A stretch of 64,000 nt of DNA from Sphingobacterium tenebrionis (GCF_037126265.1 NZ_JAYLLN010000013.1:1-64000), one strand, 5' to 3'; counted from the stretch's first letter, positions 7,351 through 16,699 are shown. The notes: a model not told the origin generated them from the letters alone. Program-made: numbers and translations.

Positions 7351-8847
7351 ATGTCAAAAAAAGCAACGGGATATTTAATGCTAGTTACCATAGCATTAGC
7401 TTCAATTATTACCTTATTATACGAATTTAACATCGTAGCCGTTCCAGCAAGTGTTATGATGCTCGTCAGATGGATTACAGCTGCTGTATTGATTCTAAAC
7501 GCAATTGTCCGTAAAGGATTAACCACCTGGATCTTAACCTGTATGGTCCTTGGTATATTTGTCGGATTAGATTTCCCAAATGTTGCTAAAGCGCTTCAAC
7601 CCTTAAGCCAAGGCTTTATAAAACTGGTGAAGACCATTGTAGGACCAATCTTGTTTGCTACGTTAGTTTTTGGTATTGCGGGACATTCCGACTTAAAACA
7701 AGTTGGTCGTATGGCTTGGAAGTCCATGCTATATTTCTTCTGTGCCACCACCTGTGCTATTTTTATTGGTTTGGCGGCGATCAATCTTACCAAAGCTGGT
7801 GTCGGTATCGACATTGAACATATGCCACATGAGGAGCTACCTCAGACCTCCGGTATGTCTGAAGGCGATAAATTAGCCTTAAGCCATATCGACGAGAGTG
7901 CTCATGGCCTTTATAAATTCACATCCTTCTTCAGGGATACCTTTCCTGAAAACATCGTAAAGTCGGTTTATGAGAATAAGGTCCTACAAATTGTTGTTTT
8001 CGCCGTTATTTTCGGTATCGGATTGGCCATGGTGGAAGAGAAGAAACGAAAACCTTTTGTCGACTTTGCAGAAAGTCTCTCGGAAGCGATGTTTAAGTTC
8101 ACCAATTTGGTCATGCTATTTGCACCAATTGGGGTTGGTGCGGCAATGGCCTATACCGTTGGACATCTCGGCGTGGATATCCTCAAAAACTTATTCATGC
8201 TCTTGGCGACCCTTTATTTAGCTTTAATATTTTTCCTGCTTATCATTTTGTTACCCGTGGCCTTATATCTCAAGGTACCGATCAAGCAATTTGTAAATGC
8301 CATCAAAGAGCCGGTTTCCATCGCTTTTGCTACCACAAGTTCGGATGCTGCCTTACCAAAGGCGATGAGCGCGATGGAGAAATTCGGGGTTCCAAGAAAG
8401 ATCGTTTCTTTCGTAATTCCTACGGGGTATAGCTTTAACCTGGATGGAACATCCTTATACCTCTCTTTAGCTTCTATTTTTGTGGCTCAAGCAGCGGGGA
8501 TCGATTTATCTTTTGGACAACAATTGATGATCGCCTTCACCTTGATGATCACTTCCAAAGGTGTTGCGGCCGTTCCTAGAGCCTCCTTGATCATTTTGAT
8601 CGCTACGGCAGATCAATTCGGTTTACCGGTATTTGTTATTGCAGCCATTTTGGGTATTGATGAATTAATGGATATGGCCAGAACATCGGTCAACGTAATT
8701 GGTAACTGTTTGGCAACAGTTGTTGTCGCCAAATGGGAAGGTGAATTTGATGAAGCTGCTCCATTCCGAATGGACACTGACCCGGATGGTGTAGCAGAAA
8801 TTGCCGAAACCATTGAGGAAGGTCCTGAAGGCGAAACAAGGACTTAA
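7351..8847 (+). CDS. Dicarboxylate/amino acid:cation symporter (DAACS/SDF family)
   Basis: Sodium- or proton-coupled uptake of C4-dicarboxylates or acidic amino acids at the inner membrane. The 498 residues contain about ten hydrophobic segments. The family's serine-rich re-entrant motif appears as FATTSSDAALPKAM, and the transport-site motif as YSFNLDGTSLYLSLASIF (the NMDGT equivalent). An additional pair of hydrophobic segments precedes the usual N-terminal domain, and the C-terminal tail is acidic. The substrate cannot be told from sequence alone. The gene has its own canonical promoter and is convergent with pstB, 11 nt apart. Confidence 0.92.
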   Translation: MSKKATGYLMLVTIALASIITLLYEFNIVAVPASVMMLVRWITAAVLILNAIVRKGLTTWILTCMVLGIFVGLDFPNVAKALQPLSQGFIKLVKTIVGPILFATLVFGIAGHSDLKQVGRMAWKSMLYFFCATTCAIFIGLAAINLTKAGVGIDIEHMPHEELPQTSGMSEGDKLALSHIDESAHGLYKFTSFFRDTFPENIVKSVYENKVLQIVVFAVIFGIGLAMVEEKKRKPFVDFAESLSEAMFKFTNLVMLFAPIGVGAAMAYTVGHLGVDILKNLFMLLATLYLALIFFLLIILLPVALYLKVPIKQFVNAIKEPVSIAFATTSSDAALPKAMSAMEKFGVPRKIVSFVIPTGYSFNLDGTSLYLSLASIFVAQAAGIDLSFGQQLMIAFTLMITSKGVAAVPRASLIILIATADQFGLPVFVIAAILGIDELMDMARTSVNVIGNCLATVVVAKWEGEFDEAAPFRMDTDPDGVAEIAETIEEGPEGETRT

Positions 8848-8858
8848 TGAAAACATAC

Positions 8859-9668
8859 TCATGAAATAAATCCTTTCACATACTGTTTGGTGATTTCATG
8901 CTTAGGATGGAGAAGTAATTCTTCGGTTTTACCGAACTCAATTACTTCTCCTTGATATAAAAACAGGATATAATCCGAGACCCTTCGGGCTTGCCGAAGG
9001 ATATGGGTCACCAGAACAATTGTATACCGCTGTTTAAGATCCATCAGCAGGTTTTCAATGATCTGAGTGGAAATAGGATCCAGTGCCGAAGTAGATTCAT
9101 CGCCCAGGATGATCTCTGGCTCAACCGCCAATCCTCTAGCCAAACACAGCCTTTGCTGCTGCCCAATAGAAAGCCTTGTCGCCGAAGAATCCAAACGGTC
9201 TTTCACCTCTTCCCAAAGTCCTACATTCCGCAATTGCTGCTCTACGATAGCTTTAAGCTTACCTTTATCCTTTTCGCCATGGATCTTGGGACCATAAGCA
9301 ATATTTTCAAATATCGACATCGGAAGCGTAAAAGGTTTCTGCGATAGCAAACCCATCTTTTTCCGGATATGTGTCACTTCCGCATTCTTGGCATATATAT
9401 CCTCTCCATTGACCAAAACAGAACCACTGATCTCCACATCCTTACTATCATCCAGCAGTCTGTTCAAGGTTTTCAATAAGGTGGTCTTACCACATCCAGA
9501 AGGCCCTATGATCGAAGTCACCGAGTTATTGGGGATGCTCAGGTTGATGTTTTTCAGGATTTCTTGCCCTTCCACCACAACATGCAGATCCTTGATCTGT
9601 ATATGGGGTTGTTTCAGGCTGATTATGTTTGGTGTTTCTTCTGCTTGGAGGATAGGAAATGAGTACAT
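8859..9668 (-). CDS. pstB: Phosphate ABC transporter ATP-binding protein PstB
   Basis: The 269-residue ATPase of the high-affinity phosphate importer. Walker A is GPSGCGKTT. The signature reads LSIGQQQRL rather than the usual LSGGQQQRL, and the Walker B region is LGDESTSALDP where PstB proteins typically have MDEPTSALDP. The switch His is in VLVTHIL. The start at 9668 overlaps the end of pstA by 46 nt; no internal Met is available before Walker A. It is the last gene of pstSCAB, and no phoU follows: the next gene is the convergent symporter. Confidence 0.93.
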   Translation of the reverse strand: MYSFPILQAEETPNIISLKQPHIQIKDLHVVVEGQEILKNINLSIPNNSVTSIIGPSGCGKTTLLKTLNRLLDDSKDVEISGSVLVNGEDIYAKNAEVTHIRKKMGLLSQKPFTLPMSIFENIAYGPKIHGEKDKGKLKAIVEQQLRNVGLWEEVKDRLDSSATRLSIGQQQRLCLARGLAVEPEIILGDESTSALDPISTQIIENLLMDLKQRYTIVLVTHILRQARRVSDYILFLYQGEVIEFGKTEELLLHPKHEITKQYVKGFIS

Positions 9669-10477
9669 AGCACAATAATTAAAATTAAAAATGTAAGGAT
9701 CAACGCGGAGGCATAAGCCCGACCTTGCACCTCTGGGATAGGACTGCTCAGTTGGAAGAATATCGCCAAGGGCAGCGTGGCTGTTGGCTCATCTAAGTAT
9801 TTGGGGATATTATCGGAATAGCCGGTGGTCAACATCACGCCGGCCACATCGCCAATAGCGCGACCAAATGCCAATAATAAAGCCGTGAACAAACCTGGTC
9901 TGATGTATTTGAGCATCACCTTAGCCGATTCCCAGCGGGTAGCTCCCAAGGATGCTGTCACATGTTTCAGATCTTGGGGGATGGTACGCAAAAGCTCGTC
10001 CAATGTTCTTACCACAATTGGAATGGTCAATAAGGTTATGGTGATTACTCCACCAAGAAGGGAAGCCCTGATCCCAAAGAAAACCATAATGCTAAAAGCA
10101 ATTGCTCCATATACGATAGAAGGTATACCAAATAATACATCAAAGAGCAATTTGGAAAACCTGGAGATGGCTGTGCCTTGTCGCACATACACATGGAGGT
10201 ATATCGCTATGGGAATCCCGATCAATGTTGCCAATATTGTAGATAATCCAGCCAGGTATAATGAACCGATAATCGCATTCAATACACCCCCAGATTTTCC
10301 CAGGTAAAATCCTCCCTTAGGTGTTTGAGAAATCATCTCCCAGGTCATATGCGGCAAACCCTTGTACAGGATCGTCCCTAAGATCAGAAATAAGGATCCG
10401 GTGATCAAAATGCCCGAAAGCTGCATGAGCAATTTGGCAATCTTTTCTTTTTGAAGTCTTTTCGAAATATTAGCCAT
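9623..10477 (-). CDS. pstA: Phosphate ABC transporter permease PstA
   Basis: A 284-residue inner-membrane permease with six predicted membrane segments and the binding-protein-dependent transport EAA loop (TASLGATRWESAKVMLKYI), which contacts PstB. The periplasmic MTWEMISQTPKGGFYLGKSGG segment after the first helix is characteristic of PstA. It lies 2 nt after pstC and overlaps pstB by 46 nt, so pstC, pstA and pstB are translated from one message. Confidence 0.95.
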   Translation of the reverse strand: MANISKRLQKEKIAKLLMQLSGILITGSLFLILGTILYKGLPHMTWEMISQTPKGGFYLGKSGGVLNAIIGSLYLAGLSTILATLIGIPIAIYLHVYVRQGTAISRFSKLLFDVLFGIPSIVYGAIAFSIMVFFGIRASLLGGVITITLLTIPIVVRTLDELLRTIPQDLKHVTASLGATRWESAKVMLKYIRPGLFTALLLAFGRAIGDVAGVMLTTGYSDNIPKYLDEPTATLPLAIFFQLSSPIPEVQGRAYASALILTFLILIIVLCTHFLSSKQKKHQT

Positions 10478-10479
10478 AA

Positions 10480-11367
10480 TTAATGTGGAGCTTCTAATTT
10501 ATTTAATATCAACCTGGAAAGGAGGTTGAACCCAAAAATGATGATGAAAAGCAACAGCGCTGCAAACATCAATGCAGCATCGTATAGCGGGATAGACATC
10601 ATCTCTCCAAAATTATTGGCAATAAGTGCTGGAATCGGATAACCAGCGTCGAATAAACTGTTCGGAACTTTAGGGATGTTCCCACAAACCATCAATACCG
10701 CAATGGTTTCTCCAAAAGCACGGGATATTGCCAATACAACGGCGGCAATGATGCCTGGCCTAGCTTTCTTAAGGATGACATGCTGGATGGTTTCCCATTT
10801 CGTTGCGCCTAAAGAGAGGGAAACCGCCTTCAGTTCTTGAGGAATAGTCTGTATCACTTCCACCATGATGCTCATCATGATTGGGAATATCATCACCGCT
10901 AATACCATCCCCCCAGCAAAAACCGAATAGCCAGATATCTGCAGCCCAAAAAGTGGGGCTATAACGTCCCTGATCACCGGCACGACAAAAAGGACTCCCC
11001 ACACGCCATACAAAACAGGAGGAATTGCGGCCAGCACATTGACCAAGGGCAGCACCATATTCCTTAATCGGTCTTCTGCATACTCAACCAAATACACAGC
11101 AGCCAAAATACATAAAGGAACAGCGATCAATAGGGCGATAAGTGTTACCCAAACCGTACCTAATATAAAAGGCAGAAAACCAAATTCTCCCTTCATGGGC
11201 GCCCAAACACTCTTAGAAAGAATGTCCCCTAAGGGATGAGATTCCAATAAAGGTTGCGATTTGAGTATAAGTCCAATAAAAATCAACAATACTACCAAGA
11301 GCATAAATCCCAATAATAAGGCTGAACTGTTTTTGACTAATTTATCCTTAACTATTCTTCTATCCAT
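10480..11367 (-). CDS. pstC: Phosphate ABC transporter permease PstC
   Basis: A 295-residue permease, partner of PstA. Six hydrophobic segments are visible, with the EAA-loop sequence SLSLGATKWETIQHVILKKA and the family-typical ISRAFGETIAVLMVCGN in the last third. It follows pstS by 20 nt and precedes pstA by 2 nt in the minus-strand pst operon. Confidence 0.95.
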   Translation of the reverse strand: MDRRIVKDKLVKNSSALLLGFMLLVVLLIFIGLILKSQPLLESHPLGDILSKSVWAPMKGEFGFLPFILGTVWVTLIALLIAVPLCILAAVYLVEYAEDRLRNMVLPLVNVLAAIPPVLYGVWGVLFVVPVIRDVIAPLFGLQISGYSVFAGGMVLAVMIFPIMMSIMVEVIQTIPQELKAVSLSLGATKWETIQHVILKKARPGIIAAVVLAISRAFGETIAVLMVCGNIPKVPNSLFDAGYPIPALIANNFGEMMSIPLYDAALMFAALLLFIIIFGFNLLSRLILNKLEAPH

Positions 11368-11387
11368 GAATACTTACGCTTTTAAGC

Positions 11388-12362
11388 TTATAATTCATTC
11401 AATTTTTCTAATTGCCCACCTAACGTAGCACTATCCAATGGCACATAGCCATGTGCTAATAAATATCCTTGTTCTTTTGCTTGAAGGATAAATCCAAAAA
11501 ATTCCTTCAGCAGTTTTGATTGCTTTCCTTGTTGAACAACAAACATCAGGTCTCGTGCCGGAGGCGATGGATAAGAACCGTTGCCAATGGCTTTGGTTAG
11601 CGAATCCAGATGCCCATAAAAATCTTCCTGTTCATCTATTCTTCCGTTTGCATTAATATCTATCGGCAAGGCTCTTATATTATCCGATGTATTCTTTGTA
11701 TGTAGATCAAAAACATAATTGATATTATTGAATCCAACAGCCAATTCGTTTTCTTTCACCACTTGAGCTAGACCAGGATCACCAAAAATCCCAATGCCTT
11801 TCAGGTCTTCCTGCGACGATTTGAAAAACTTGGCCCAGGTTTCTGCTGCTCCTGCAGCATCCGACCGACTATAAACCAAAATCGGCTCATCAACCATCCG
11901 AGAATCAATATCCTTCCAACGTGTATAGGAACCATGGATGAATATATTTTCCAATTCTTTGATCGTTAAACCTCTTTTCTTTAGAAGCTCCATATTTGGA
12001 TGTCGGCTATTGATGGTTGCAATGACAGCATCTTTCGCCACGATAATAGGAAAGGCTCCTCGATCAGTTTCCTGTGGATGAAGGTCACGAGAAACCAATC
12101 CAATATCCACCATATCGGTCAACACATCCGCAATACCTTTTCCCGCTCCGCCTGCCGAGATGTTAAACCGTACATGGGGATGAATCTTCTTAAAATCCTC
12201 TGACCATAAAACCGCCAAAGGATATAATGCAAAGGCTCCTGAAATGGAAATGGAACCCGAATAACCTCTGTCTGCATGATAGCTTTCCGATTCTTTTGGA
12301 GCACAACCTTGCGTTAAAAACATCGATAACAACATGAAATACAAGGATTTAAATCTATTCAT
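11388..12362 (-). CDS. pstS: Phosphate-binding lipoprotein PstS
   Basis: The 324-residue substrate-binding component of the phosphate importer. A lipoprotein signal peptide ends at lipobox LTQG-C, so the mature protein should be membrane anchored facing the periplasm. The PBP-like fold is indicated by SGSISISGAFALYPLA at the start and ISAGGAGKGIADVL (phosphate-contacting Ser/Gly region), with VYSRSDAAGAAETWAKFF later. It is the first gene of the operon, behind a -7 element at 12401-12408. Confidence 0.9.
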   Translation of the reverse strand: MNRFKSLYFMLLSMFLTQGCAPKESESYHADRGYSGSISISGAFALYPLAVLWSEDFKKIHPHVRFNISAGGAGKGIADVLTDMVDIGLVSRDLHPQETDRGAFPIIVAKDAVIATINSRHPNMELLKKRGLTIKELENIFIHGSYTRWKDIDSRMVDEPILVYSRSDAAGAAETWAKFFKSSQEDLKGIGIFGDPGLAQVVKENELAVGFNNINYVFDLHTKNTSDNIRALPIDINANGRIDEQEDFYGHLDSLTKAIGNGSYPSPPARDLMFVVQQGKQSKLLKEFFGFILQAKEQGYLLAHGYVPLDSATLGGQLEKLNEL

Positions 12363-12400
12363 CCGTCTGAGTTAAACCATCAAAAAAATCAATAACGCTA

Positions 12401-12408
12401 CAAATATA
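12401..12408 (-). promoter_or_regulatory. -7 promoter element for the pst operon
   Basis: CAAATATA on the plus strand, i.e. TATATTTG (TAnnTTTG) on the minus strand, 39 nt upstream of pstS. No clear TTTG -33 box is seen at the expected spacing, as might be expected of an activator-dependent phosphate-starvation promoter (inference). Confidence 0.55.
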
Positions 12409-12452
12409 TACTAATTTGGTAGATTTAATATACTATCTAAAAAAATAATTTA

Positions 12453-12460
12453 TACATTTG
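12453..12460 (+). promoter_or_regulatory. -7 promoter element for the sulfur assimilation operon
   Basis: TACATTTG matches TAnnTTTG, 73 nt upstream of the sulfite reductase ATG. It is divergent from the pst promoter; the two -7 elements are 44 bp apart, so regulators could affect both. Confidence 0.55.
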
Positions 12461-12532
12461 TCCACGGAGATTACAAATTCCATAATGAAAGGGTAATAAT
12501 GTTATACAATTAATAAACATCAAAGGAATATC

Positions 12533-14641
12533 ATGCAGAGTTTTCGAACAGAATTAGAGAATCCTATTGTAGAAAAGGAAATCATTGAGTTGGAACAAAA
12601 GATTCGGGCATATCAGAAAGGGGAGGTACCAGAGGAAAAATTCCGATCGCTTAGACTGGCGCGTGGAGTATACGGGCAAAGGCAGGCAGGGGTCCAGATG
12701 GTCCGGATCAAATTACCATTTGGAAAGGTCACTTTTAAACAAATATTGAAGATTGCTGATATTTCGGATGAATATGCAAGTAGCAACCTGCATCTGACCA
12801 CCCGCCAGGATATTCAGATACACTATGTAAGTTTAGACAGAACACCGGAGTTATGGGCTAAACTTGCGGAAGACGACATGACCTTGCGAGAAGCATGTGG
12901 AAATACAGTCAGAAACGTAACGGCCTCTGCAACGGCAGGAATTGATCCGCTTGAACCATTTGATGTATCTCCGTATGCACATAAAACCTTCAGCTATTTC
13001 CTACGAAATCCCATCTGCGCCGAAATGGGGCGAAAATTTAAGATATCCTTTTCCTCGAGTGAAAAAGACACCGCCTTTTCCTATATCCATGATTTCGGAT
13101 TCATACCCAAAATCAAAACTATCAATGGTAAAGAATTAAGAGGTTTCAAAGTCCTTTTGGCAGGCGGATTGGGCGCACAACCGATCTTGGGTCAAGTGGT
13201 ATCTGAATTTCTACATGAGGATGAAATCATCCCTTATATGGAAGCCACCCTCCGGGTATTCGATCGTTATGGCGAAAGGAACAACCGCAATAAGGCCAGG
13301 TTCAAGTACCTCGTTCAAAAACTTGGTTTTGAAGAAGTTTTAGCGCTTATCGAACAGGAAAAAATAGCCATAAAAAACCAAAAGGTAGCCATCGATGCCT
13401 GGGTAGAGGAGCCTTTAGAATTACCTAATCATCCAATAAAAGAAGTTAAACCTGTGGATGAACCAGCTTTCTTCCTGTGGAAAAGCACGAATACCTTTGA
13501 ACAGAAACAATCAGGTTTTTTCGGCGTATATGTCCAAGTGCAAACAGGAGACCTCTCCACAGATAAGGCTAGAAAACTGATCGAAGGCGTGAAGGATCAT
13601 ATTGCGGATGATATACGGATCACTCAGGACCAAAATCTACTGTTCAAATATGTAAGACCATCGTCCCTGCCGCATTTATTCAATGTATTGCATGATTTGG
13701 GGCTGGCAAAAGCAGGTTATAACAGTACTGCAGATATCACTACCTGCCCAGGTACGGACACCTGTAACCTAGGCATTTCCAATTCTACGGAAATGGCAAG
13801 GGTCTTGGAAAACTATATTCATGAGTTTCATCCTGATTTCATCCGGGAACAGGAATTGAAGATCAAGATTTCTGGCTGCATGAACAGCTGTGGACAACAT
13901 GGATTGGCACATATTGGTTTTCATGGCAGTTCGGTGAAGGCTGGAGGCGCTGTTGTTCCTGCTGCGCAGGTAATGCTTGGAGGCGGAACAGTAGGCGATG
14001 GCATAGGCAGGGTAGCCGAACGGGTGATCAAAGTTCCTACCAAACGCGTGCTTCAAGTAATAGATCTCCTTTTGAATGATTTTAAAAGCAATAAAAGAAA
14101 CGACCAGAATTTCCACCGTTATTACGATGCGCATGGAAAGGATCATTTCTACCGTTTGTTGAAACCTTTAGCTGACCTGAGCAACCTGACAGCCGATGAA
14201 ATGCTCGATTGGGGTCATGAAGAGACTTTTGCCACCGCTATTGGCGTTGGTGAATGTGCTGGGGTGATGATCGACCTGGTGGCGACTCTCTTATTGGAAG
14301 CCGAGGAAAAATTGGACCTGGCCACGTTGGCCTTAAATCAAGAGCAATTCGCCGATGCGATCTACCATGCCTATTCAGCATTTGTATGGACTGCCAAAGC
14401 CCTGTTGCTGGATCGGGGGATCAATGTCTCTACCCAATCGGCCGTTATCCAGGAGTTTGATCAACAGTACATCAATGATGGCAGCTTCAACTTGCCTAAC
14501 ACATTTGAACAGCGGGTGTTACAGATCAACAAATATGCACCGTCCAAAGAATTTGCAGCGACTTATATCCTTCAAGCTCAAGCATTCTATCTGGAAGCGG
14601 CAGCCCGAAGAGAAGAATTAAAATCATTAGTAAACCATTAA
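12533..14641 (+). CDS. Ferredoxin-type sulfite (nitrite/sulfite) reductase with C-terminal HEPN-like domain
   Basis: Six-electron reduction of sulfite to sulfide using coupled siroheme and [4Fe-4S] centres. The N-terminal half has RLARGVYGQRQ and SNLHLTTRQDIQIHYV (ferredoxin-like half domain). The cluster/siroheme cysteines are in TTCPGTDTC (Cys405, Cys411) and SGCMNSC (Cys449, Cys453). The catalytic part ends near residue 560; roughly 585-695 is an extra helical region with EEKLDLATLALNQEQFADAI and YHAYSAFVWTAKALL, which looks like a HEPN fold. The 702-residue length exceeds a plain SIR by that domain. It leads an operon with siroheme and sulfate-reduction genes, so sulfite is the likelier substrate than nitrite. 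Confidence 0.88.
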   Translation: MQSFRTELENPIVEKEIIELEQKIRAYQKGEVPEEKFRSLRLARGVYGQRQAGVQMVRIKLPFGKVTFKQILKIADISDEYASSNLHLTTRQDIQIHYVSLDRTPELWAKLAEDDMTLREACGNTVRNVTASATAGIDPLEPFDVSPYAHKTFSYFLRNPICAEMGRKFKISFSSSEKDTAFSYIHDFGFIPKIKTINGKELRGFKVLLAGGLGAQPILGQVVSEFLHEDEIIPYMEATLRVFDRYGERNNRNKARFKYLVQKLGFEEVLALIEQEKIAIKNQKVAIDAWVEEPLELPNHPIKEVKPVDEPAFFLWKSTNTFEQKQSGFFGVYVQVQTGDLSTDKARKLIEGVKDHIADDIRITQDQNLLFKYVRPSSLPHLFNVLHDLGLAKAGYNSTADITTCPGTDTCNLGISNSTEMARVLENYIHEFHPDFIREQELKIKISGCMNSCGQHGLAHIGFHGSSVKAGGAVVPAAQVMLGGGTVGDGIGRVAERVIKVPTKRVLQVIDLLLNDFKSNKRNDQNFHRYYDAHGKDHFYRLLKPLADLSNLTADEMLDWGHEETFATAIGVGECAGVMIDLVATLLLEAEEKLDLATLALNQEQFADAIYHAYSAFVWTAKALLLDRGINVSTQSAVIQEFDQQYINDGSFNLPNTFEQRVLQINKYAPSKEFAATYILQAQAFYLEAAARREELKSLVNH

Positions 14642-14656
14642 TATACAGCAAACAAC

Positions 14657-15427
14657 ATGACACAAGTGAAAGCAAAGGTTACTTTAGTTGGAGCAGGGCC
14701 AGGCGACCCAGATCTAATTACGTTAAAGGGAATGAAAGCCATAGCGTCTGCTGATGTTATTCTTTACGATGCCCTAGTCAATGAATGCTTATTAGCAGAA
14801 GCACCAGCCCACTGTACTAAAATATATGTAGGAAAAAGGGCGGAAAGGCTCTCTACTTCACAGGATTATATCAATCAATTGATGGTCGAATATGCATTGA
14901 CCCATGGGCATGTAGTTCGTTTAAAGGGGGGCGACCCTTTTGTATTCGGTAGAGGTGGCGAGGAACTCGATTTCGTTAGAACCTTTGGTATTGAAACCGC
15001 TGTAGTTCCAGGTATATCGTCTTCCGTAGGTTTAACAGCATTGCAGGAAATCCCCTTGACCTATCGAGGAATAGCCGAATCTTTTTGGGTGATTACCGGC
15101 TCCACATCTGATGGAAGGATCTCAGAAGATTTATTTGCTGCCGTAAAAACCAATGCAACCGTGGTGGTATTGATGGGATTTGCAAAGCTTAAGCAAATCG
15201 TCAAGCTTTATCAGGATGCTGGAAAAGGAGAATTGCCGATCGCACTCATCCAAAATGGTTCCTTGGAAAATGAAAAAGTGGTTTTAGGACGAATAGACTC
15301 TATTATCGAAGCCGTTGAAGAAAATAAGATAGGCGTTCCTGCCATTATCGTGCTTGGTGAGGTAGTCGCTAAACATCAACAATTTGAACAGGTAAAAAAA
15401 GAACTTTTAAGCTCCGTTGCATCATGA
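14657..15427 (+). CDS. cobA: Uroporphyrinogen-III C-methyltransferase
   Basis: Transfers two methyl groups from SAM to uroporphyrinogen III to give precorrin-2, the siroheme precursor. The 256-residue protein has the tetrapyrrole methylase signatures VGAGPGDPDLITLKG near the start and VRLKGGDPFVFGRGGEE in the middle, plus VPGISSSVG. Placement between the sulfite reductase and the precorrin-2 dehydrogenase indicates it serves siroheme supply for the reductase. It overlaps the next gene by 4 nt (ATGA). The label sumT or cysG-C would be equally correct. Confidence 0.95.
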   Translation: MTQVKAKVTLVGAGPGDPDLITLKGMKAIASADVILYDALVNECLLAEAPAHCTKIYVGKRAERLSTSQDYINQLMVEYALTHGHVVRLKGGDPFVFGRGGEELDFVRTFGIETAVVPGISSSVGLTALQEIPLTYRGIAESFWVITGSTSDGRISEDLFAAVKTNATVVVLMGFAKLKQIVKLYQDAGKGELPIALIQNGSLENEKVVLGRIDSIIEAVEENKIGVPAIIVLGEVVAKHQQFEQVKKELLSSVAS

Positions 15428-16017
15428 ACGAGTTATTCCCCATATACCTGAAATTGGATCAGTTACAGACTTTGCTGGTAGGAGCAGGACCTGTCGGATT
15501 GGAGAAATTACAGGCAATATTAAGCAATTCGCCACATGCTCAAGTCATGGTGGTAGCAAAGGAGATCACTCCAGCATTTCGGGAATTCGCAAATGGGAAA
15601 CCAAATGTGGACATCCATGAAAGAGCCTTTCAGGATAATGATGTGGAGAATAAGCATATCATCATCCTGGCCAGCAATAACCCAACTTTCAATGAGCAAG
15701 TAAGAGAATTGGCCAAGAGTAGGCATATTCTATTAAATGTGGCAGACAAACCGGCTTTATGTGATTTTTACCTGGGATCGGTTGTTCAAAAAGGCAACCT
15801 AAAGATCGGCATATCCAGCAATGGGAAGTCACCCACCATCAGCAAAAGATTAAAGGAATTCTTGCAGGATATCTTACCGGAGGAAATTGATGAGAGCCTG
15901 GAGTTATTATCCAGCTATCGCAATCAGCTTAGAGGCAATCTAAAAGAAAAAATAAAGGTGTTGAATGAACATACCAAAGGATTAATTGCAGATTATGAAC
16001 AGGGTAGCAGAAATTAA
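15424..16017 (+). CDS. Precorrin-2 dehydrogenase / sirohydrochlorin ferrochelatase (CysG N-terminal type)
   Basis: Oxidises precorrin-2 with NAD and probably inserts iron to form siroheme. The 197 residues correspond to the N-terminal half of CysG or to Met8p. A Rossmann motif occurs near the start (LLVGAGPVGLEK), followed by IILASNNPTFNEQVRELA and ADKPALCDFYLGSVVQKGNLKIGISSNGKSPTISKRLKE split by the family's SxxGKSP loop. It is translationally coupled to cobA by a 4-nt overlap and overlaps cysH, so the siroheme pathway is carried on two separate proteins rather than a fused CysG. Confidence 0.9.
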   Translation: MNELFPIYLKLDQLQTLLVGAGPVGLEKLQAILSNSPHAQVMVVAKEITPAFREFANGKPNVDIHERAFQDNDVENKHIIILASNNPTFNEQVRELAKSRHILLNVADKPALCDFYLGSVVQKGNLKIGISSNGKSPTISKRLKEFLQDILPEEIDESLELLSSYRNQLRGNLKEKIKVLNEHTKGLIADYEQGSRN

Positions 16018-16699
16018 ACAGGAGATTCAAGGGCTTGATGCGATCGGAATTCTAACCTATGTGGATACTAAGTTTGGGAGCAATGCTGTGTTCACAACCT
16101 CCTTTGGTATAGAGGATCAAGTGATCACCCATTTATTGGCTTCCATCAGAAGTCAAGCCCAATTGATCACCTTAGATACTGGTCGACTTTTTCCAGAGAC
16201 CTATTATGTATGGAACCGGACCTTGGAAACCTACCGAATGCCCATTCGGGCATATTATCCAAATACATCAGCTGTAGAAGAACTTGTTAACAAAAAAGGC
16301 CCTTCCAGTTTTTATCAATCCATAGAGGATCGAAAGGAATGTTGTTATATCCGAAAGATTGAACCCTTAAAAAGGGCTATCCACGGATATGAGGTATGGA
16401 TCACGGGAATCCGAAGAGAGCAATCCGATAACCGCGATCAAATGGAGCCAGTGGAATGGGATGCATCCAATCAAATCATCAAAATACATCCGTTATTTGA
16501 TTGGACATTGGCAGAAGTTGAACTTCAACTAAAGAATAACTTCATACCTTATAATCCATTACACGACAAAGGTTTTCCAAGTATTGGATGCCAACCTTGT
16601 ACACGAGCTATACAGGCAGGCGAAGACTTTAGGGCAGGACGTTGGTGGTGGGAAGATAAAAGCAAAAAGGAGTGTGGATTACATCAGATTACGAAATAA
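15995..16699 (+). CDS. cysH: Assimilatory adenylyl-sulfate (APS) reductase
   Basis: Thioredoxin-dependent reduction of activated sulfate to sulfite. A cysteine pair in DRKECCYIRK and a second in GCQPCTRA together form the [4Fe-4S] site that marks the APS-using subclass, and the catalytic Cys is in KKECGLH at the C-terminus. PAPS-only enzymes lack the CC...CxxC set. Other family segments are TTSFGIEDQVITH, TLDTGRLFPETYY and WITGIRREQSDNR. I use the ATG at 15995 (234 residues), which is 9 nt after a TTG alternative at 15986. The gene overlaps the preceding one by 23 nt. Confidence 0.93.
   Translation: MNRVAEIKQEIQGLDAIGILTYVDTKFGSNAVFTTSFGIEDQVITHLLASIRSQAQLITLDTGRLFPETYYVWNRTLETYRMPIRAYYPNTSAVEELVNKKGPSSFYQSIEDRKECCYIRKIEPLKRAIHGYEVWITGIRREQSDNRDQMEPVEWDASNQIIKIHPLFDWTLAEVELQLKNNFIPYNPLHDKGFPSIGCQPCTRAIQAGEDFRAGRWWWEDKSKKECGLHQITK

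Noticed and set aside
13769..14146. 125-codon minus-strand frame
   Set aside because: It lies opposite the cysteine-motif part of the sulfite reductase; shadow of a real gene.
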